From: Lethocerus indicus
Taxonomy: Eukaryota > Arthropoda > Insecta > Hemiptera > Belostomatidae
NCBI GenBank assembly: GCA_019843655.1
Contig: JACDQD010000002.1
Location: 5,342,585 to 5,406,584 of the forward strand
Reading direction: 5' to 3'
Length of the DNA stretch: 64,000 nt
Made by a program: the position numbers and the translations under genes. The notes under the pieces are model-generated. The model was given only the letters and a program-made list of their open reading frames with translations, searched no databases and was not told the origin of the DNA. Positions 59,169-64,000 of this stretch are shown here, piece by piece (position 1 is the first letter of the stretch; every line of letters begins with the position of its first letter).

Positions 59169-61262
59169 CTGCAACAAAAAAAAAATAACGTTAATATTAT
59201 TATACCAAAGTGGAGGGGACACAGAAAATCATATTTTCATTGAGGAAACAGAAATGTTATGATTAAATTCTAAAAGAAATGAACGCCACAATATGTGGGG
59301 ATGAACCTCTTTGGCTTTGACAGAATGATCAATTTTCAGTTTTTGAAACCAATAACATTTTATATTTTCCTGTATTTTGTATCCACTCTGGATGAAAATT
59401 TGGTCTGCCATTTCGCCATTTGTATTGAGGTGCGGCAGCCATGCATCTATCGGGAAGCAGAAATGAATACCGGTAGTGGTCCGATTTTATTAAATATTAC
59501 TGTAATACATTGTACCGGTAACTATAGAAAAATACAGATTTTAAACAATATTCCCACCATACTAATACTTTTAATATTGCAAGGGTGGGAACGGTACTAG
59601 CGATAAGGGTTGGGGGGTCGGAGCCCCGCCTGGGCCGACAGTCAGCTTGAAAGGATATATTTAAAAGCCCCCATACCAAGTTGAGGGTTGGGAACGGTGA
59701 CTCACCCCCTATTCTAATGTTAGCAGAGGGGCGGCTACACCAACTTGTCTGAGCCTAAAGTGAGCTCAATAATCAAAGGGCACAAACGAATAAAATACTA
59801 TGACGCGTTGTCGAATTAAATCGTTCGGAATACAACACTGATTTTAATGTCGCGGAAAAGGTTTGGAAAATCACACCTCGTGGCGACCCCAGAAAAACGT
59901 CTATTTGTTCTTAAGATAAACCGCTCTCGTCATTCGTCAATAGTAACAGTGTAGTGAGTGTGCCGACGCGTGTTAACACGGCACTCTATTAGAGAAGGAA
60001 TGCAGGAATTTTAAACCTGCCTAGATTAGAAACAAATAAGGTGGGTGGGTACATAAAAGCAGAAATGAGTCATTCTATAGAAAGATTAAAAAAATTATGC
60101 AGCCAGGAGTTAAGAATAAAGTCAGAACAAACCAGTATTAACACCTAATACAGGCGACTTTCGGTAGTAAAATAAGACTTGTGAAATTAGGAATAATATA
60201 ATTAAGAATGGAGAAAAAATATTATCATACCAAAGTATAAATTTCCTGTTCCATAATTTATATTACAATATTCCACTCAAGTAACTGTAATATGAGTCAA
60301 CAGAAAATTAACTTTATTTGTATGTTTTTATATATACATAAAGACGTACACATATTGGAGGCTTCCATTAGGGGTTGTGAAGAGAAGAGGAATATTAATA
60401 TTCATTAAAATGTACGAAGCCGGGGGAGGAATTATCAGATGGGGCCCGGCACGTGACTTTACTCCACAGCGCCGTCTCACCCACCCCACTGTTGTTAATG
60501 GGAAACGCCGGGAAATATATGACGTGGGAAAGACGTATTTCATGACTGACAAAATGACATTTAACGTATAAAAGAACAGGCAGTTTCGTGTGTTCAGATT
60601 TTGAATTAGGAAAAGGCCAAATAACTAAGGAAACGATAAAATTCTAGATTGCTCGTATATTTATCATTATTGAAACACTATTCTGCGTTAAACTCGCAAC
60701 CAGGGTTACAGCCTTGACATGCCTTGCAAGGTATATTATCTTCAAAGAAAACGCAAATCCACCAATAGTGAAATTCGATTACTGTATAAAAAAAAACAGA
60801 ACAAAGGTTTAAGAAATTTAAACTAATGCAAACCGAGACAAACAATTCCAAGCGTTTCGCGTCATTAATGGACGAAATATTAATTCTACACTTTATGATT
60901 CGATTCCCAGACAGAGTTTCATAACACGAATCGATACAGGAATACAGTACAACGGAATGTTCAATCTAGAATCTATAAAGGTTTAAACTATAGAAAATAA
61001 TATACAGGATTTCTACTGTCGATAGTAACACGGTAGAATCCCAATAGGAGTAGGGAGGATGTATACAGAGAATACATTCGAAATTTATTAAATTTACAAC
61101 AGAAAACTGAAAAATTCCAACCCGAGTAATGTTCTGCGCATCACTTTTGCATTCCTTCGGAGTTTGGGGGCAATTTCGAGCTCTAAAGAATTACAGGGAG
61201 GGGGCTGGTCCCTGCCGAGTTCCTTCGGGCGGGCGGCCTCCTGCAATGCGTTCACTGAAACA
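59169..61262. other. No feature seen
   Basis: AT-rich DNA. If the 59120 site is real, this is intronic on the - strand. Confidence 0.4.
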
Positions 61263-61763
61263 GCAGAGGAGGGGGAGGGGGAGGGGAGGGGCGACGATTA
61301 GGAAGGAGGGGGTGAGTGCAAGTAGTAGAGGGAAAGAGGGAACGCGGGACGGGAGAGAGGATGAATGAGAGAGTGCGTGGGAGTGAACGACAGGACATGG
61401 GGAGAGAGAGAGAGGAGGACGGAGTGGAAGAGGCTGATAAAAGGAACCGCAAAAAGGAGAGGGCGAGGGAGAAACGCGGAGATAAGGATTGAGAGGGGAA
61501 GCCGGACGGGGGTGGCTGAGCTAGGCACAAAAGATGGATAGAGACCACGGCGAGAAAAAGGGAAAAGTGAAAAGACTGCCTGGGAGAAGTGAAGGGCTCG
61601 ATAAAAGCGGCTGCGACAAAGAGAGAGAGGGGGGTAGAGCGGGAGAGAGCGATTATAGGATGAAGGGAGAGAGAGAGAGAGAGAGAATGAGGAAGGGAGG
61701 GAAAAAGAGGAGGGTGAAAGCAATAGAGGGAGAGAAGAGGGGGAAAGGGGGTGTGAGGGCAAG
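61263..61763 (+). repeat. Purine-rich (GA) tract of about 500 bp
   Basis: The + strand is overwhelmingly G and A, with GA runs near 61400, 61620 and 61670 and G-runs near 61270. Long frames on the - strand (serine-, leucine- and proline-rich) are products of this composition and are not supported as genes. Confidence 0.85.
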
Positions 61764-62458
61764 GCCCCACCACCGTGCCGGGGTGGCCGCCCTCAGATCA
61801 ATATTTCATGCCGCCTCCACCCCTATACACCTCCACTACACTCTACATTTTAAATTAATTAAAACTGTTTACCTCCAGCTATATGTTTGAATGTGGGCGC
61901 AGATTATGATATATAATCTATAAATTAAGACTAGACCAAACAATTACTTAGGACAAATTCTACTGTATGAAATATTACATCCTACATCGTACATATTTAA
62001 TAATTTTAACTGTTCTTCGAAAGTCTCGGTTTCATCTCCTATGGCCTCTTGATATTCGTAAATGTTATTACGGGGGTCGGGTCGTGTTTTCCTAATAACC
62101 ACACTTTAGAAATTCGATATTACCGGTATTGTACTCGTTACAACGGTTCAAAATAGCGGTTAATAGCCCATGTTTTGTTGTTTGGCCGCTGATAGAGAAA
62201 ATTGTTTCGTTGCGTGGAACCTTATTATTATCGGATGAACTCTATAGATAATGGCAGACTACCGGTCACCGGGAGTGGATCACGATGGTCAGAATAGTCC
62301 CAATTATAAGTGAGAGCCGGTCGTTTAAGATATCTGTCAGGGGGTCCGCGAATGTTTGAAATATTATCCGATGATGATTTAAAACAATGCCATTTAACAG
62401 TGCAGCGCCCCATCGGCAGTCGACATGCGTAGAAGCCTAGCTAATTTACCGACGGAAG
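61764..62458. other. No feature seen
   Basis: Nothing recognised. Confidence 0.4.
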
Positions 62459-62497
62459 GCTACTGAAGCTGGCAGAAACCGGTCTGCAGAAGACAAA
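62459..62497 (+). mobile_element. Relic of the hammerhead-like motif
   Basis: GCTACTGAAG-CTGGCA-GAAACCGGTCT-GCAGAAGAC aligns with the family motif but lacks several bases in the stem II region and has lost the TAGC strand. It must be inactive. Confidence 0.45.
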
Positions 62498-63574
62498 TAT
62501 CGCAAGATTGTTGAAAAATGATCCAATTCCGAATTATCTATCGAATATTTATTCCAATATTAAAACTTAAATAAACGATATAACGCGTTTTAGAAAATCT
62601 AAACGGGAGAAAATAATAAGAAAATATTAAGATTGTCGTGACAGCTAGGTTGTGATGATTCATTAGGACAGGGCTATAGGTGGTAGTGGTTAGTCAGTTA
62701 GTCGATCGGAGCTACGTGTCCGGTAAGCATAAATAAAAAGAGCGGTATATAAACTGTTAATTGGAGGGCTTCATTCACTGTACAACCCCCATCACTTTCT
62801 TATCTATCACTCGTTTGTTCTCGCCTCAAAAACGCTCTAATCGAAAAATAGTTAGAAACTGAATTAAATTCAATGGGAATCGGGCTGATGAACAGAATGC
62901 TAAATCAGGCCTACGACTGCGGCAATCCGTAGAGAACAAAATATGTATTCGGTAGCTGCAAAATATATTGCAACTTTTTAAGCACGAAAATGTATTGGGG
63001 CAGCGCATCAAGTCTATAATATGTTTATGAACTGAAGACGCAGGAAAAACGGTTTTTTAACCCCCACCAAATTTCAAACAGCTAAATGGGGAAATTCCTG
63101 TAAGAGATATGCGAGTGCATTGTGACTGCGTATGGTGAGAGTTTGTGTTGTGCGAGCCGTGGCTCAGATGGTGGTTGGATAGCGGCCGATGTAAGACATT
63201 CCGGAACCAACAATTAAGGCATTCCTTCGGTCAATTACTGGCCTCCCCGCCCATTAAGCCCAGGCCACAGTCGCCAAATTCACAACCGCATCTTCTTACA
63301 ACAGACCCGAGTCTGTCATTACATTAGTCTTTACAGGATCGCATCCACTTCGCATTTGAACGTGGAATTGTCTTTAAATATAAATTCGAGTTTGTCAACA
63401 TTAGATATAATACAATTAAAAAAAAGAACACATTAAATGATTTGTTTCTCACCCCGACGGTATTCAATCTCAGACTGATTGCTAAAGTCGATTCTGTCGA
63501 TTCGTTTACATTATATATTACGGGGAAATACGCAGCGTTTAGAATAGCAGTACAGAAAGACGCTTCAGGTGTGA
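62498..63574. other. No gene; possible tRNA-like A box near 63152
   Basis: GCCGTGGCTCAGATGG at about 63157 resembles the 5' part of a tRNA or SINE head (A box), but no B box follows at the expected distance. Confidence 0.3.
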
Positions 63575-63655
63575 ACTAACAACTGTAAGGTCACCGAATA
63601 CTGAAGATGGCGCGTTGCCAAACCTGGGCTAGCCCAGCATGGAAGGAGATAGACG
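63575..63655 (+). mobile_element. Relic of the satellite-element 3' end
   Basis: AACTAACAAC, ACTGAAGATGGCGCGTTGCC, AAACCTGGGCTAGC and AAGGAGATAGACGAAGCA follow in the family order. The GAAA box is changed to CAAA. Confidence 0.5.
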
Positions 63656-64000
63656 AAGCATGTTTTTTTTTAATTAACACTAAGTATAATTTCGTAAAGG
63701 AATTCGAAATGTTTGCAAGTTTGCTATTCCAGGAGGAAACATTTATATTCAGCTACATATTTTAAACGATCGTTCTTCCGAATTACAAACAAAAATTTGA
63801 ATACATTTACTGGCCTAATTACACCAGAGAATGTTGTGAATCGACAATGCTGGATTATTTCTTCACAAATTCGACCGGCCTAGGCAAAAGAGTGACTCAC
63901 TTCTGGGATAATAATCCCTTTTGTTATTGAACGGAATGAGGGAGGGATGACGAAGAATGCAGGGCTGTCCCCTGTAATATTTAAGGGAGGAATCCTCCCC
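63656..64000. other. No feature seen
   Basis: AT-rich DNA to the window end; nothing recognised. Confidence 0.4.

Noticed and set aside
61252..61890. Frames of 118-173 codons on both strands
   Set aside because: They are produced by the GA-rich tract, which lacks stops; composition is extreme and no domain is present.

Overview
The window is nuclear DNA from an arthropod, almost certainly an insect. The only protein gene I recognise with certainty is a three-exon profilin (chickadee) gene on the + strand at 706-2891. Its 126-residue product has the length and near-identical sequence of insect profilins, and its introns have ordinary GT-AG ends. I see no bacterial operons, Shine-Dalgarno-led genes or viral genes. 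The rest is AT-rich, gene-poor DNA with microsatellites, minisatellites, foldback repeats, a tRNA-related SINE-like fragment and one abundant repeat family. The insect order cannot be settled from this sequence.

Layout: 1-705 is the profilin upstream region; 706-2891 is the profilin coding span; 2892 to about 4000 is probably its 3' UTR, perhaps with an intron directly after the stop codon. From about 5 kb onward there is no long convincing coding sequence. Several short segments nevertheless have good splice signals on both sides. Three lie on the - strand: 59120-59168, where the acceptor abuts a donor-like sequence as in recursive splicing; 52899-52925, a 27-nt microexon candidate; and 28737-28787, a 51-nt exon candidate with the best signals. 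They could belong to one large-intron gene read right to left. Weaker + strand candidates are at 12733-12799, 24060-24101, 30211-30262 and 54615-54712.

The most striking content is a dispersed element of about 1.2-1.3 kb, seen as four large copies (7100-8272, 20424-21627, 34987-36162, 43664-44745) and several short ones (6414, 17545, 30021, 39308, with relics near 46400, 62459 and 63575). Its reconstructed layout is a 5' module of about 150 bp, an array of about 69-71-bp tandem units (roughly 10-13 copies), a unique spacer, and a 3' module that holds a small hairpin and a hammerhead-ribozyme-like motif just before a shared 3' terminus. Short copies with a common 3' end, plus one copy with the 5' inversion expected of twin priming, suggest spread by target-primed reverse transcription. 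Hammerhead motifs are known in Penelope-like elements, so a non-autonomous relative of those is my working guess. The family appears to carry a satellite array around the genome, with arrays that differ in unit type and orientation.

All exon calls except profilin, and the retroelement class, are inferences from sequence reading without database or RNA evidence.
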